Source: an uncultured Asticcacaulis sp.
GTDB lineage: Bacteria > Pseudomonadota > Alphaproteobacteria > Caulobacterales > Caulobacteraceae
Direction of reading: 5' to 3'
Length of the DNA: 9,739 nt
Assembly: GCA_946480125.1 (NCBI GenBank)
Contig: CAMLIY010000103.1
Location: forward strand, 1 to 9,739
Numbering within the stretch: position 1 is the first letter of the stretch; the number at the start of each line of letters is the position of its first letter. Below, one piece after another: positions 1-6,695 of this stretch. A program made the position numbers and the translations under genes. The notes under the pieces were generated by a model. The model ran no database searches, was not told the origin of the DNA, and saw only the letters and a list, made by a program, of their open reading frames with translations.

Positions 1-41
1 CCGATAATGAGAATGGACTTGATATCTGTGCGTTTGGGCAT
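1..41 (-). CDS. carB: Carbamoyl-phosphate synthase large subunit, N-terminal fragment (cut by window edge)
   Basis: The minus strand opens at ATG (41-39) and reads MPKRTDIKSILII before leaving the window. This is the nearly invariant start of CarB, where it leads into the first ATP-grasp synthetase half. CarB uses ammonia delivered by CarA, bicarbonate and two ATP to make carbamoyl phosphate for arginine and pyrimidine synthesis. Only 13 codons are visible, so nothing can be said about the rest. No strong Shine-Dalgarno is present; the best purine run upstream is GAAAGA. carA lies about 860 bp upstream on the same strand, with an opposite-strand gene between them, so carB probably has its own promoter in 42-302. 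Confidence 0.87.
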   Translation of the reverse strand, partial: MPKRTDIKSILII

Positions 42-96
42 CTCGGTCTTTCGTACACAAGGCGCGACCGGCATGACGGTTGCGCAAAATTAGAGC

Positions 97-141
97 GGGC
101 TGTGAATGTCACAGTCCGATGAAAACGCGCCTGACAGGCGC
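97..141. promoter_or_regulatory. Two adjacent inverted repeats upstream of carB
   Basis: Two perfect 6-bp inverted repeats with 3-nt centres lie 12 bp apart: CTGTGA-ATG-TCACAG at 100-114 and GCGCCT-GAC-AGGCGC at 127-141. The first can be extended by imperfect pairs to 97-117. They sit 56-100 bp upstream of the carB start, in the carB leader or promoter zone. In carB-sense RNA both could form hairpins, and the second is followed by a modest T-rich stretch, so a leader structure or attenuator is possible. They could equally be protein binding sites. No function is shown by the sequence alone. Confidence 0.35.
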
Positions 142-153
142 TGTATGTTTTAT

Positions 154-182
154 GGCTAAGGGGGTGCTTTAGAGGCTAAGGG
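154..182. repeat. Direct repeat GGCTAAGGG, 20-bp period
   Basis: GGCTAAGGG occurs at 154-162 and again at 174-182. The start-to-start distance of 20 bp is about two helical turns, the geometry expected of paired half-sites for one regulator on one DNA face. It lies between divergent carB and the M15-like gene. The rest of 42-302 holds no gene I can support. Confidence 0.3.
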
Positions 183-302
183 CGGTCGTTGCAAGTCTTG
201 ATGTTAAGAATCTCGGACCGATCCGCTATGTGTGAAGGACTGTAATATCGGGCAACAAACGCTCCATCAAGTGAGCCACAAATCCAACTGGGAGATTTTC
301 AT

Positions 303-908
303 TTGCGTAAACCCACGTCTGTCAACGCCCTGACTGTATTCGGTCGGGCGCGTTTGTCTAAAACCTTCTTTATGCGTGATTTCCTTTTTTCAGATATCGC
401 CGCCATCCATGGCCTGTCCAATGTGCCGGAAGATCCTGAGTTGGCCATCAGCGCCGGGGAAAAACTATGTCAGGAACTGCTGGAACCCCTTCAGGATACT
501 TTTGGGCGGATTGCCATTCGTTCGGCCTATCGTTCTGAGGAGGTCAATGGCCTCGGTAATGAAAAAGGCTATAATTGCGCCAGTAATGACAGCAATTACG
601 CCGGACATATCTGGGACAGGCGCGATGCTAATGGGCATATGGGCGCGACGGCCTGCATCGTCGTGCCGGGCTTCTGGGACCGGTTTCAAAATGAAGGCGA
701 CTGGCAGAAACTCGCCTGGTGGATTCACGACAATCTGCCCTACAGTGAGCTGGAATTCTTTGCGACCTATTGGGCCTTCAACATAACGTGGAACGAGGCG
801 CCTAAGCGCCGTATCACCAGTTGGCTGAAACCCACACGGACCCTGACCAAACCCGGCATGGATAACCATGCCGGAGATCACAGCGAACACTGGCGGGATA
901 TAGTTTAG
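303..908 (+). CDS. M15-peptidase-like (D-Ala-D-Ala carboxypeptidase fold) hypothetical protein
   Basis: A 201-aa protein without a signal peptide or membrane segment. The chosen start is TTG, with GGGAG (290-294) 8 bases upstream; an in-frame ATG at 372 (residue 24) is the alternative but has a poorer upstream site and would cut into the conserved-looking [17 protein letters not shown] stretch. RSAYRS (73-78) and the later [12 protein letters not shown] (159-170) resemble the SGYRS and terminal-histidine regions of M15_3 zinc peptidases. The stretch around H102-D105 and GHMGATAC (111-118) stands where SxHxxGxAxD is expected, but the canonical spacing is not kept and Cys118 or Val120 stands near the expected Asp; the final His position reads Asn160. 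The protein may therefore be a divergent or catalytically inactive relative. It overlaps carA tail-to-tail by 4 bp. The fold call is moderate; the substrate is unknown. Confidence 0.6.
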   Translation: MRKPTSVNALTVFGRARLSKTFFMRDFLFSDIAAIHGLSNVPEDPELAISAGEKLCQELLEPLQDTFGRIAIRSAYRSEEVNGLGNEKGYNCASNDSNYAGHIWDRRDANGHMGATACIVVPGFWDRFQNEGDWQKLAWWIHDNLPYSELEFFATYWAFNITWNEAPKRRITSWLKPTRTLTKPGMDNHAGDHSEHWRDIV

Positions 909-2080
909 GCCGAAACCTTGGCGTCGCGCATATACTGGGCGAAGCGCGCGAACAGATAGAGCGAATCGATCGGGCCGGGAGAGGCTTCCGGGTGGTGCTG
1001 AACCGAGAAGACCGGCTTGCCGGTCATGGCGATGCCGCAGTTGGAGCCGTCGAACAGCGAGACGTGGGTTTCAACCACGCCTTCCGGCAGCGAATCACGA
1101 TCGACCGCGAAGCCGTGGTTCATCGACACGATCTCGACCTTGCCGGTGGTCTCGTCCTTGACCGGATGGTTGGCGCCGTGATGGCCCTGGCTCATTTTGA
1201 TGGTCTTGGCGCCTAAGGCCAAGGCGAGCATCTGATGACCCAGACAAATACCGAAGACCGGAATGCCCGAAGCGACCAGTTTTTTGATCACTGGCACGGC
1301 ATATTCACCCGTGGCGGCGGGGTCGCCAGGGCCATTTGACAGCAGAACACCATCGGGGCGGCGGGCGATTATATCTTCAGCCGTTGTCTGGGCCGGCACG
1401 ATCTGAACGTCGGCGCCGGTATCTATGAGGGCGCGCAGGATGTTCTGCTTGACGCCATAGTCGACGACCACGACCTTGAATTCATGCCTGGTGCCGTCGG
1501 CATAGCCTTGCGGCCATTGCCACAGATCCGTGGTGTAGATCTAGGACTTCGCCGACTAATAAAACAAAACCAGGTCCAGGCCGCCGATACCGGCCCATTC
1601 GCGGGCCTTTGTCTTGAGGGCTTCGAGATCGAAGACGCCATTTGGCGCGTGGGCGATGATGCCATGCGGCATGCCGTTTTCGCGGATTTTCCGGGTCAAC
1701 GATCGCGTGTCGATGCCGGAAATGCCGATAACGCCGCGTGAAGTCAGCCAGTCATTGAAGCTCATATCCGAGCGCCAGTTGGCCGGCGGGGTGGGGGCGT
1801 CGCGGAAGATGGCGCCCTTGGCGGCACGCTTGGGATCATTGCCCAACTGCTCGACATCATCAGCATTAACGCCGACATTGCCGATGTGCGGGAAGGTGAA
1901 GGCGACGATCTGCTCCATATAGGAGGGATCGGTGAGGATTTCCTGGTAGCCGGTCATGGCGGTGTTGAAACAGACCTCGCCCAGCGCATCGCCCGTCGCA
2001 CCGCAGCCCAGGCCCTGATAGACCGTGCCATCGGAAAGGACCAGTACACCCGTGCAACCTTCCAGAAGTTCAGTTGTCAT
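905..2080 (-). pseudogene. carA: Carbamoyl-phosphate synthase small (glutaminase) subunit, interrupted by two in-frame stops
   Basis: CarA hydrolyses glutamine and channels ammonia to CarB for carbamoyl phosphate synthesis. The gene starts at ATG 2080-2078 with AAAGGAG (2097-2091) 10 bases upstream and reads the CarA N-domain (GTVYQGLGCGATG, TGYQEILTDPSY, GVIGISGIDTRSLTRKIRE) for 174 codons. TAG stops follow at 1558-1556 and 1543-1541. In the same frame, without any shift, the class I glutamine amidotransferase domain continues: [19 protein letters not shown], the Cys nucleophile in FGICLGHQ (Cys codon 1246-1244), and the His/Glu pair in [11 protein letters not shown], ending at TAA 907-905. 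Compared with E. coli CarA, where LDL-AKEV-TT joins the two parts, about eight extra codons lie between GLDL and TTDLWQW; without them the protein would be about 383 aa, the usual length. Both halves are otherwise intact and conserved, so the break is probably an assembly error or a very recent mutation, not old decay. Confidence 0.9.
1533..1570. other. Anomalous segment inside carA, adapter-like, carrying both stop codons
   Basis: On the plus strand 1533-1542 reads GTGTAGATCT, followed by TCGCCG at 1549-1554 and an A-rich run (AATAAAACAAAAC) to 1570. From memory of the Illumina P5 sequence, 1533-1561 agrees with its reverse complement at 21 of 29 positions without gaps, and the A-rich run that follows resembles base calls after a read runs off an adapter. 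The segment sits exactly where CarA gains about eight codons. A competing reading is an 18-bp insertion: removing 18 bases joins LDL directly to AKS, as expected for CarA, but leaves the second TAG unexplained. Both readings are inference; no alignment was run. Confidence 0.6.
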
Positions 2081-2139
2081 GATGTATCATCTCCTTTGAA
2101 ATTTAAATGCAAGCGCCACCCGGCGCGCAAACGGCCGGA

Positions 2140-2168
2140 GACATAGGGGGCGGGGGCTGAAACGTCAA
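2140..2168 (-). promoter_or_regulatory. Probable carA promoter
   Basis: On the minus strand TTGACG (2168-2163) is followed after exactly 17 bases by TATGTC (2145-2140). The -35 matches the sigma-70 consensus at 5 of 6; the -10 matches weakly, 3 of 6, which is common in alphaproteobacteria. Transcription would start near 2133, about 53 bases before the carA ATG. The leader would contain a small GCGCC-ACCC-GGCGC inverted repeat (2113-2126), possibly regulatory. Confidence 0.45.
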
Positions 2169-2210
2169 TTGTTAATGGATAAAAAGACATCACGATTCCG
2201 CGTATTTTGT

Positions 2211-2243
2211 AAGGAGATGTGTAACATGGCATTGACCGCTTAG
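2211..2243 (+). other. Five-codon leader reading frame (MALTA) with strong Shine-Dalgarno
   Basis: AAGGAG (2211-2216) stands 9 bases before ATG (2226-2228), which opens the frame ATG GCA TTG ACC GCT TAG ending at 2243. An in-frame ATG at 2217 lies too close to the purine run. The site is better than the ribosome binding site of the antiporter gene that starts 59 bases further on. It may be an upstream leader peptide controlling the antiporter, or a chance purine run. The codons contain no run of one amino acid that would suggest classical attenuation. Confidence 0.3.
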
Positions 2244-2302
2244 ACAGGAATAGGCTCTAAGGCACAAACCCGCGATCAACCGGCTACCGGAGTCCTGAAC
2301 GC

Positions 2303-3943
2303 ATGGAAAGCGTCGCCATATCCCTGTTTCTGCTACTGGCCGTCGTGGTCAGTGGCTGGCTGTCGCGTTTGTCCCCGGTAGCCATACCTACCCCCGTGGT
2401 CCAGATCGCGTTGGGAGCGATCATCGCGCTGTCAACGGGCGCGGCCGTCGATCTGGAGCCGGATGTTTTCTTCCTGCTGTTCCTGCCGCCTTTGCTTTTC
2501 TATGACGGCTGGAAGATTCCAAAAGAAGGCCTGTTTCGCGACAAGGCGACCATTCTGCAACTGGCATTGGGTCTGGTCTTTTTCACAGTCCTTGGCGTCG
2601 GGCTGTTGATTCACTGGATGATTCCGCTGGTGCCACTGGGCGCGGCGTTCGCGCTGGCAGCCATTATCTCGCCCACCGATCCGATCGCCGTGTCGGCTAT
2701 CGCCACCAAGGTGCCTATTCCCAAGCGCCTGATGCACATTCTCGAAGGGGAGGCCCTGTTGAATGACGCCTCCGGTCTGGTCTGTATGCGCTTCGCGGTC
2801 GCCGCCGTTGTCACGGGCAGTTTTTCAATGGTCGAAGCCTTTGGAACCTTCCTGTGGCTGGCGATTGGCGGCCTGGCCATTGGCATCGGCGTCACCTGGG
2901 TGATCACGCGGGTGAAGGGCTTTATCTCACGTCATGTTGGCGATGAGTCAGGCTCTCAGGTCCTGATTAGCCTGCTCATTCCCTTCGGCGCCTATCTGCT
3001 GGCCGAGCACCTGCATTGCTCCGGCATATTGGCCGCCGTCGCCGCCGGCATCACCATGAGCTATGCCGAGCAGACAGGTCAGGCCATGGCCGAGACGCGG
3101 GTGCGTCGCAATGCGGTCTGGGACATGATCCAGTTCACGGCCAATGGTGTCATCTTCGTGCTGCTGGGCGAGCAACTGCCCAGCATTGCGTCACGCGCCG
3201 CCCATGTCGTGCCATTGACGGGACACTCCGACCCGTTGTGGCTGATTGTATATGTCATCGCGATTAGCTTCGCCTTGATCGCGCTGCGCTTTATTTGGGT
3301 GTGGGTCGCCCTGCGCTTCACCCTGTTCCGGGCTGTCCTCAAGGGGCAGCCGGTTCAAAAACCCAGCTTGCGCCTGATCGCCGCCACGTCGCTGGCGGGG
3401 GTGCGTGGCGCCATAACTCTGGCCGGTGTCCTGACCATTCCTTTCGTGGTGGGGGATGGCTCGGCTTTCCCGGCGCGCACCCTGATCATCTTCCTGGCCG
3501 CGGCGGTGATCGTGGTGTCTCTGCTTTTGGCCAGTATAGGCCTGCCCTTCCTGCTGAAGGGGCTGAAACTGCCGCCGGAAGCCAAAGCGCTGGCCGAAGA
3601 GGACAGCGCCCGTTCGGCAGCAGCCGAAGCCGCCATCGAGGCTATCGAACACCTGCAAAAGGCCATGAAGATCGGTAAGGCAGACACCGAACTTTACGCC
3701 GAGGCCAGCGCGCGCGTCATGGAGCTCTATCGCCGCAGGCTGGATAGCCAGAGCAAAAGCGGTGAAGCTTCAAAGCATCTGCGCCATCTCGAAAAAATCG
3801 AACGCGATCTGCGACTGGCCGGTATCCGGGCCGAACGTGAGGTTTTTTACGAACTGAGCCGTTCCCGCGAATTGTCAGATGAAACCGCCCGCAAGCTGGT
3901 GCGTGAGGCGGACCTGCTGGAGGCCCGCCTGACAGGAAACTAG
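2303..3943 (+). CDS. Na+/H+ antiporter, CPA1 (NhaP/YjcE-like) family
   Basis: A 546-aa inner-membrane protein that would exchange cytoplasmic Na+ (or K+) for protons, serving pH and salt homeostasis. Residues 1-420 hold about 12 hydrophobic segments. Family motifs visible are LPPLLFYDGW (61-70), SPTDPIAV (123-130), EGEALLNDASGLV (148-160) with the conserved Asn154-Asp155 pair of the ion site, and LAGVRGAITLAGV (364-376). Residues 425-546 form a charged, helical, probably coiled-coil cytoplasmic tail of the kind found in YjcE-type members. The start is ATG with CCGGAG (2287-2292) 10 bases upstream. It is divergent from carA and converges on the AHSA1 gene, with TAG stops on both strands sharing CTAG (3940-3943). 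Length and motifs suit a functional protein; whether Na+ or K+ is preferred cannot be read from the sequence. Confidence 0.92.
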   Translation: MESVAISLFLLLAVVVSGWLSRLSPVAIPTPVVQIALGAIIALSTGAAVDLEPDVFFLLFLPPLLFYDGWKIPKEGLFRDKATILQLALGLVFFTVLGVGLLIHWMIPLVPLGAAFALAAIISPTDPIAVSAIATKVPIPKRLMHILEGEALLNDASGLVCMRFAVAAVVTGSFSMVEAFGTFLWLAIGGLAIGIGVTWVITRVKGFISRHVGDESGSQVLISLLIPFGAYLLAEHLHCSGILAAVAAGITMSYAEQTGQAMAETRVRRNAVWDMIQFTANGVIFVLLGEQLPSIASRAAHVVPLTGHSDPLWLIVYVIAISFALIALRFIWVWVALRFTLFRAVLKGQPVQKPSLRLIAATSLAGVRGAITLAGVLTIPFVVGDGSAFPARTLIIFLAAAVIVVSLLLASIGLPFLLKGLKLPPEAKALAEEDSARSAAAEAAIEAIEHLQKAMKIGKADTELYAEASARVMELYRRRLDSQSKSGEASKHLRHLEKIERDLRLAGIRAEREVFYELSRSRELSDETARKLVREADLLEARLTGN

Positions 3944-4419
3944 GCGGCCAGGCTGCCGAGAAGCTCGTCCAGTTGCGCGAACTGATCGGCAAAGCCGGTG
4001 CAGCTGCCATCGGCCATGGCGGCATCAAGCGCTTCCTTCGAGGGATAGAGGTCGTGCCATACCACAAGGGTCTGGTTGTCGCGTTCCTCGAAGGTCACGG
4101 TGGTGACGGCGCCCTCGCCTTCGCCTTCCTCGTTTGTCCAGACGATGCGCGCGTTTGGCACCACCTCGATATATTTACCAAAGAAGGCCATGGGTTGTTC
4201 GGCCGAAGGGTGGCTCATCACCAGGCGATATCCGCCGCCGGTGCGGACGTCCATTTCGCATGACAGTATGACGAGGCCGAACGACTTTGGCGCCCACCAG
4301 CGCTTGAAAAGTTCGGGATTGCTCCACGCCTCATAAACCAGACGCGCCGGGCCATTGACGGTTCGGGTCACCACAAGCTCACGATCAGACTTTCTTTCAA
4401 CTGTTGGCTGGTTATTCAT
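3940..4419 (-). CDS. AHSA1-type SRPBCC domain protein
   Basis: A 159-aa cytoplasmic protein of the START/Bet v1-like SRPBCC superfamily, AHSA1 (activator of Hsp90 ATPase homologue) branch. Typical signatures are the N-terminal strand LVVTRTVNGPARLVYEAWSN (15-34) leading into PELFKRWWAP (35-44), then FGKYIEVVPNARIVWTNE (80-97) and a C-terminal helix FADQFAQLDELLGSL (143-157). The fold forms a hydrophobic cavity, but the ligand is unknown, and the Hsp90 link of eukaryotic AHSA1 should not be assumed. The start is ATG 4419-4417 with GAAGGA 8 bases upstream, inside the 3' end of the preceding arsR-type gene; the two overlap by 8 bp, pointing to translational coupling and one operon under the ArsR-type regulator. 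Confidence 0.88.
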   Translation of the reverse strand: MNNQPTVERKSDRELVVTRTVNGPARLVYEAWSNPELFKRWWAPKSFGLVILSCEMDVRTGGGYRLVMSHPSAEQPMAFFGKYIEVVPNARIVWTNEEGEGEGAVTTVTFEERDNQTLVVWHDLYPSKEALDAAMADGSCTGFADQFAQLDELLGSLAA

Positions 4420-4759
4420 CGGTTTTTTCCTTCTGTTTTAAGTCTTCGACAATCTCATCCAGCGCATCGAACCGTTCAGCCCAAAGCTGCTGATAGCGTT
4501 CGATCCACGCCGCCTCCTCCGCCATTTGGCGTCGGCCAAGCTTGCAGGTCCGCACGCGCCCCACTTTTTTGGTGATGACGAGACCGGCCGCTTCCAGCAC
4601 GCTGACATGCTTTTTCATGCCGGTAAGGGTCATGTGGAACCTGTCGGCCAGGTCGGTGATCGAGGCATCGCTGCGGCCAAGCCGCTCCAGCACACCGCGC
4701 CGGGTAGGATCGGCGAGCGCAGCGAAAGAGGCATCAAGAGGGGCTATATACTGAACCAT
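4412..4759 (-). CDS. ArsR/SmtB-family winged-helix transcriptional regulator
   Basis: A 115-aa DNA-binding protein. FAALADPTRRGVLERL (12-27) is the hallmark first helix of ArsR regulators; ASITDLADRFHMTLTGMKKHVSVLEAAGLV (32-61) is the helix-turn-helix and recognition helix, followed by the wing VGRVRTCKL (66-74). There is no CxC metal-binding motif and only one cysteine (Cys72), so metal sensing of the arsenic/cadmium kind is unlikely. This class, paired with an SRPBCC/AHSA1 gene, is common in proteobacteria and usually self-repressing. The ATG (4759-4757) lies inside a perfect palindrome and has no Shine-Dalgarno, suggesting a leaderless message (see the promoter and operator entries). Confidence 0.92.
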   Translation of the reverse strand: MVQYIAPLDASFAALADPTRRGVLERLGRSDASITDLADRFHMTLTGMKKHVSVLEAAGLVITKKVGRVRTCKLGRRQMAEEAAWIERYQQLWAERFDALDEIVEDLKQKEKTDE

Positions 4760-4777
4760 TTGGTTCAGTATATAGCC
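4742..4777. promoter_or_regulatory. Perfect 17+17 bp palindrome, probable operator of the ArsR-type regulator
   Basis: Left arm GGCTATATACTGAACCA (4742-4758) and right arm TGGTTCAGTATATAGCC (4761-4777) are exact reverse complements around a TT centre (4759-4760). The palindrome covers the regulator's -10 region, presumed transcription start and first codons (reading M-V-Q-Y-I-A), so a dimer bound there would block initiation. The length and perfection are far beyond chance in a coding-dense region. RNA hairpin formation hiding the start codon is an alternative if transcription begins upstream. Confidence 0.85.
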
Positions 4778-4797
4778 GATGAACTGGAGGCTGGCAA
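4769..4797 (-). promoter_or_regulatory. Probable leaderless promoter of the arsR-AHSA1 operon
   Basis: On the minus strand TTGCCA (4797-4792, 5 of 6 to the -35 consensus) is followed after 17 bases by TATATA (4774-4769), or after 19 by TATACT (4772-4767). A start 7-9 bases after the -10 falls on or just before the A of the ATG at 4759. That, with the absence of a Shine-Dalgarno, argues for a leaderless transcript. The -10 is inside the palindrome, so repressor binding and polymerase binding would exclude each other. Confidence 0.6.
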
Positions 4798-4817
4798 GAC
4801 AAAGTTATCGGGTTCGA

Positions 4818-6629
4818 TTATCGCACCGTCGTCCAGGGGCGGCTGAGAAGGTCGGCGCAGGTGATCAGCCCGACCAGAGAATAGGTCTGCGGGAAATTGC
4901 CCCACAGTTCGCCGGTCTCGACCTGGACATCTTCCGACAGCAGGCCCGAATGGGTGCGGCGCGCCAGCATGGCCTCGAACAGGTCGCGCGCCTCCTCTGT
5001 GCGGCCTTGCAGGTGCAGGGCTTCGATGTACCAGAAAGTGCAGAAATTGAAGGCGGTTTCCGGCTCACCGAAATCGTCCGGCTCGACATAGCGGTAGAAG
5101 TTATCGCCCTTGCGCAATTGCCGTTCGCATTCTTTGAAGGTGGCGATACAGCGCGGATCATTGGCCGGCAGGAAGCCCAGTTCAAACAGTTGCAGAAGGC
5201 TGGCATCCACTTCATCTCCGCCGAAAGAACCTGTGAATATACCGAGCTTTTCATTCCATGCCTTTGTCTCAATCGCCTGGCGGATGATGCCGGCGCGCTC
5301 CGACCAGAAATTGCTGCGGTCATTCAGGCTCAGCGATATCGCCACATTGGCCAGCCGGTCGCAGGCGGCCCAGCACAACAGCGCCGAATAGGTATGGACG
5401 CGGGCGATGGTGCGGAATTCCCACAGGCCGGCGTCAGGTTTGTCATAGACGGCGAAGGCGCGATCGCCGACCTTTTCCAGCGCATGGAAATCAGCCTCTG
5501 TGCCGACGCGCAGGAACCGGGCGTCGAAGAAGGATTGGGTCAGCGGCAGGATCATCTGGCCATAAACGTCATGCTGATGATGCTCATAGGCCTGATTACC
5601 GACTCGCACCGGTCCCATGCCGCGATAGCCCTTCATGTCGGGCGCGATCCGCTCTGTCAGGTCGCTTTGCAAAGACACGCTGTAGAGGGGCTGGACATGA
5701 CCGCCGGCGGCCTGGTCGGTCAGGTTGCGCAGGTAAACGAGATAGCTTTCCAGCATATCGGCGGCGCCCAGCCGGTTCAGGGCCCGCACCACATAATAGG
5801 CGTCGCGTATCCAGCAGTAGCGATAATCCCAGTTGCGGCCGGTATTGGCGGCTTCGGGAATGGAGGTCGTCATGGCGGCCACGATGGCGCCCGTATCGTC
5901 ATAGGAGCAGAGCTTCAGCGTGATGGCGGCGCGGATCACGGCCTCCTGCCATTCCAGTGGGATGGTCAGGGTGCGAACCCAGTTTTGCCAGTAAGCGACG
6001 GTGGCGCGCAGCATATGCTCGGCGTCCGTCAGAACGTCATTGGGGTAAGGCTCATCGGGGCCCAAGTGGAAACCAAGCGGCCCCTCCAGGCGGAAGGTCT
6101 GGTCTTCGCGCAGATAGGTGAGGGGCGCATTGGTGGTGAGGCGCATCACGGCAGGCCCGCAGGCATAGCGGATATGGCTGGACCCGTAGGTCGCTTCGCC
6201 CAGATCGCCACCCCAATGGCCGGTCGGTGCCATTTTCATGCGAATGCGCGGCGTACCTGAAACCGGACGGATCAGCCGATAAAAGGCCCAGGGCTTATAG
6301 GTCCGGTTGAGATGGTGCAGGCGCGGGGCGAAATCGATGATCTCAACCACGGCGCCGTGGCTGTCGCGCATTTCCGTACGCAATACGGCGGTGTTGCGGA
6401 TGTAGGCCTGCGTGATTTCGCTGACATCGGCCATCTCCACTGACCAGAAGCCTGCGTCTGGGTCCGTCCCGGCCGATCCGCTGCAACTCGGTTCCAGCAA
6501 GGCGGAAAACACCGGCTCGCCATCAATGCGCGGATAACAGGCCCACACAAAGCGGCCGCTCCTGTCGATCAGGGCTGTGGCGGCACAATTGCCGATAGGA
6601 GCGAGATCGAGGGTCGGTTGGGATGCCAA
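4818..6629 (-). CDS. Glycoside hydrolase family 15 protein (glucoamylase / alpha,alpha-trehalase type)
   Basis: A 603-aa protein without signal peptide, so cytoplasmic. Residues 1-220 are the beta-rich N-terminal domain (APIGNCAATALIDRSGRFVWACYPRID); 225-600 are the (alpha/alpha)6 barrel. Barrel motifs are NWDYRYCWIRDAYYVVRAL (266-284), GNQAYEHHQHDVYGQ (344-358), GLWEFR (401-406) with Glu404 as probable general acid, and SEDVQVETGELWGNFPQTYSLVGLI (565-589) with Glu566 as probable general base. The family inverts alpha-glucosides, releasing glucose from starch-like glucans, or splits trehalose in the mycobacterial-type enzymes. The divergent otsBA neighbours favour a trehalose link, but substrate cannot be settled from motifs. 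The start is TTG 6629-6627 with GGAG 7 bases upstream; no ATG serves better. The end lies 58 bp upstream of the arsR start on the same strand, with no clear terminator between. Confidence 0.9.
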   Translation of the reverse strand: MASQPTLDLAPIGNCAATALIDRSGRFVWACYPRIDGEPVFSALLEPSCSGSAGTDPDAGFWSVEMADVSEITQAYIRNTAVLRTEMRDSHGAVVEIIDFAPRLHHLNRTYKPWAFYRLIRPVSGTPRIRMKMAPTGHWGGDLGEATYGSSHIRYACGPAVMRLTTNAPLTYLREDQTFRLEGPLGFHLGPDEPYPNDVLTDAEHMLRATVAYWQNWVRTLTIPLEWQEAVIRAAITLKLCSYDDTGAIVAAMTTSIPEAANTGRNWDYRYCWIRDAYYVVRALNRLGAADMLESYLVYLRNLTDQAAGGHVQPLYSVSLQSDLTERIAPDMKGYRGMGPVRVGNQAYEHHQHDVYGQMILPLTQSFFDARFLRVGTEADFHALEKVGDRAFAVYDKPDAGLWEFRTIARVHTYSALLCWAACDRLANVAISLSLNDRSNFWSERAGIIRQAIETKAWNEKLGIFTGSFGGDEVDASLLQLFELGFLPANDPRCIATFKECERQLRKGDNFYRYVEPDDFGEPETAFNFCTFWYIEALHLQGRTEEARDLFEAMLARRTHSGLLSEDVQVETGELWGNFPQTYSLVGLITCADLLSRPWTTVR

Positions 6630-6695
6630 GGGCAGACTCCGAATAATATATCTTCACGCGCGAATACGCATTTGAAATGATCACGAAATATCTCA

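Noticed and set aside
100..114. CRP/FNR-type binding site (TGTGA...TCACA)
   Set aside because: The half-sites match CRP-like sequence, but the centre is 3 bp instead of 6, so the site does not fit the known dimer spacing.
1541..1558. TAG reassigned to an amino acid in this organism
   Set aside because: The M15-like, antiporter and AHSA1 genes in this window end at TAG where their families should end.
1556..2080. Two separate genes from the two carA parts
   Set aside because: Both parts are in the same frame and together give one normal-length CarA; a break is the simpler reading.
4779..6260. 493-codon plus-strand open frame
   Set aside because: It lies antisense to the GH15 gene, whose motifs are unmistakable; the translation shows no recognisable family and is a shadow frame of GC-rich coding DNA.
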